Shown piece by piece: positions 13,806-14,643 of a DNA stretch of 14,643 bases. The stretch lies in NCBI GenBank assembly GCA_964591175.1, contig CAZQAF010000083.1, positions 1 through 14,643 on the forward strand, written 5' to 3'. Within the stretch, counting starts at the first letter, position 1. Every line of letters starts with the position of its first letter. Origin of the DNA: UBA11574 sp964591175. Lineage in GTDB: Bacteria > Desulfobacterota > Desulfobacteria > Desulfobacterales > UBA11574. Made by a program: the position numbers and the translations under genes. The notes under the pieces were generated by a model. It searched no databases. It was not told where the DNA came from and saw only the letters and a program-made list of their open reading frames with translations.

Positions 13806-14541
13806 ACAGAATCAAAACCATCCGGATCAACGGACGGATATACGGTTACGCAAAGCCTTGCAGGCGATATTTCTCATTGCCATGTTGCTTTTGTATCTCA
13901 TCGGGTGCAGCAATGAATCTGCGTCAAATGACACGGCGTCGAAAACCACGGTGTCAAAAGAAACGACCCGCAAAACCATTGTTGCCGTAGGCGATAGCTT
14001 AACCGCCGGTCTGGGTGTGGATGAAAGCATGGCCTATCCCGCACTGTTGCAAAGAAAACTGGCCGGCGACGGATATCATTTCAATGTTGTCAATGCCGGT
14101 GTCAGCGGTGAGACCAGCAGCGGGACACTGTCTCGTATCAAATGGGTCATTTCGTCCTTGAAGCCGGATATCATCATTCTTGAAACCGGCGCCAATGACG
14201 GCTTGAGGGGGATCGATACGGCGGTCCTGAGAAAGAACCTGGATCGTATCGTCTCGATCATCAAAGCACACCACATCAAAGTGCTCCTTTGCGGTATGAA
14301 AATGCTCCCCAATCTGGGCCCGGAATATGTCAAGGCGTTCGCACGCATTTATCCGGAAGTCGCCCGGAAATACGCGATCCCGCTGATGCCTTTTTTTCTT
14401 GAAGACGTTGCCGGTGACCCGCGTTTCAATCAACCGGATGGCTTGCATCCCACCGCAAAAGGATACCGCCGCATTGTCGATCATATCTATCCGTATGTTC
14501 TCGATGTGATCAAGGGATTGGGCAGAGGGCAAGGGGCATAG
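13798..14541 (+). CDS. tesA: TesA-like SGNH esterase/lysophospholipase, predicted lipoprotein
   Basis: Envelope lipid hydrolase (thioesterase/lysophospholipase L1 family) of 247 residues. SGNH residues: Ser67 in GDSLTAG, Gly104 in GVSGETSSG, Asn133 in GANDG, and Asp214/His217 in DGLHPTAKGY. Unlike E. coli TesA, which has a cleaved signal and is soluble in the periplasm, this one has a lipobox YLIGC with Cys37, followed by a Ser/Thr/Lys-rich linker (38-59), so it should be tethered to a membrane; Ser after the Cys suggests outer-membrane sorting by the E. coli rule. AGGGAG (13785-13790) is seven bases before ATG 13798, and the gene overlaps ybbP by 8 bases. The last residues (GRGQGA) and stop lie inside a heptamer repeat. 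Role inferred: hydrolysing lipids handled by YbbAP. Confidence 0.9.
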   Translation: MNRQNQNHPDQRTDIRLRKALQAIFLIAMLLLYLIGCSNESASNDTASKTTVSKETTRKTIVAVGDSLTAGLGVDESMAYPALLQRKLAGDGYHFNVVNAGVSGETSSGTLSRIKWVISSLKPDIIILETGANDGLRGIDTAVLRKNLDRIVSIIKAHHIKVLLCGMKMLPNLGPEYVKAFARIYPEVARKYAIPLMPFFLEDVAGDPRFNQPDGLHPTAKGYRRIVDHIYPYVLDVIKGLGRGQGA

Positions 14542-14643
14542 AGCATAGGGCAAAGGGTAAAAGGCAGAAAACAGGAAATAGGAAAGAGGAGGGACGACGG
14601 ATAACCGATGGAAGAGGGACGAAGGAAGAAGGTTAGAAGGTGA
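14520..14643 (+). repeat. Purine-rich heptamer-period repeat running from the end of tesA to the window edge
   Basis: From 14520 the sequence divides into 7-base units: GGGCAGA, GGGCAAG, GGGCATA, GAGCATA, GGGCAAA, GGGTAAA, AGGCAGA, AAACAGG, AAATAGG, AAAGAGG, and then more diverged units still rich in GAAGAGG/GAAGAAG to the edge. The plus strand is almost all purine. The first three units are inside the tesA coding region and supply its last codons and stop. The true end is outside the window. Confidence 0.75.

Noticed and set aside
14520..14643. CRISPR-like array
   Set aside because: Units are 7 bases with no spacers, and they grade into each other; this is a degenerate tandem repeat.

Overview
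The window reads as a chromosomal stretch of a Gram-negative anaerobe, most likely a sulfate-reducer-type member of Desulfobacterota (Desulfobacterales). This is inferred from protein style (exported Fe-type superoxide dismutase, many lipoproteins, small CBS protein, 8-Cys zinc-ribbon-like protein) and from short degenerate intergenic repeats; it is not proven. All supported genes lie on the + strand. I see no rRNA, tRNA, CRISPR array, integrase or transposase.

Layout. 32-1477: 14-TM MFS drug-efflux-type transporter. 1630-2343: Fe-type superoxide dismutase with a lipoprotein signal. 2403-3913: two-gene ABC-2 exporter (ATPase and permease overlapping by ATGA). 3991-4622: a small membrane-anchored protein followed 2 nt later by a TTG-started lipoprotein, both unrecognised. 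4700-5161: two-CBS-domain sensor protein preceded by a perfect palindrome. 5252-5353: a 33-residue lysine-rich small protein. 5354-5557: non-coding, with a REP-like hairpin. 5558-5866: NfeD-like membrane protein. 5895-6977: ADP-ribosylglycohydrolase-fold protein (J1-crystallin-like) lacking the usual metal-binding motifs. 7153-7674: TrmO-type tRNA methyltransferase. 7704-8390: TPR lipoprotein. 8487-9734: GH13 alpha-amylase-family enzyme whose C-terminal domain is replaced by unrelated sequence. 9902-10171: small 8-cysteine protein behind a strong promoter and followed by a hairpin. 10423-14541: ybbA-ybbP-tesA cluster (LolD/MacB-class ATPase, 10-TM FtsX-type permease, SGNH esterase). The tail to 14643 is a purine-rich heptamer-period repeat.

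How the genes relate. The only clear functional unit beyond the two-gene exporter is ybbA-ybbP-tesA: an ATPase, a large envelope permease and a lipid-hydrolysing enzyme, here co-directional, with TesA carrying its own lipidation signal and its start overlapping the ybbP stop. Most other genes look like independent housekeeping, stress or accessory genes. The most unusual DNA structure is a set of three degenerate arrays with a 7-base period, in front of ybbA, between ybbA and ybbP, and starting inside the end of tesA; the first two are arranged as long inverted repeats. I did not find convincing evidence of a new defence or mobile system; the best leads are the repeat arrays, the metal-site-less ARH protein and the disrupted GH13 gene.
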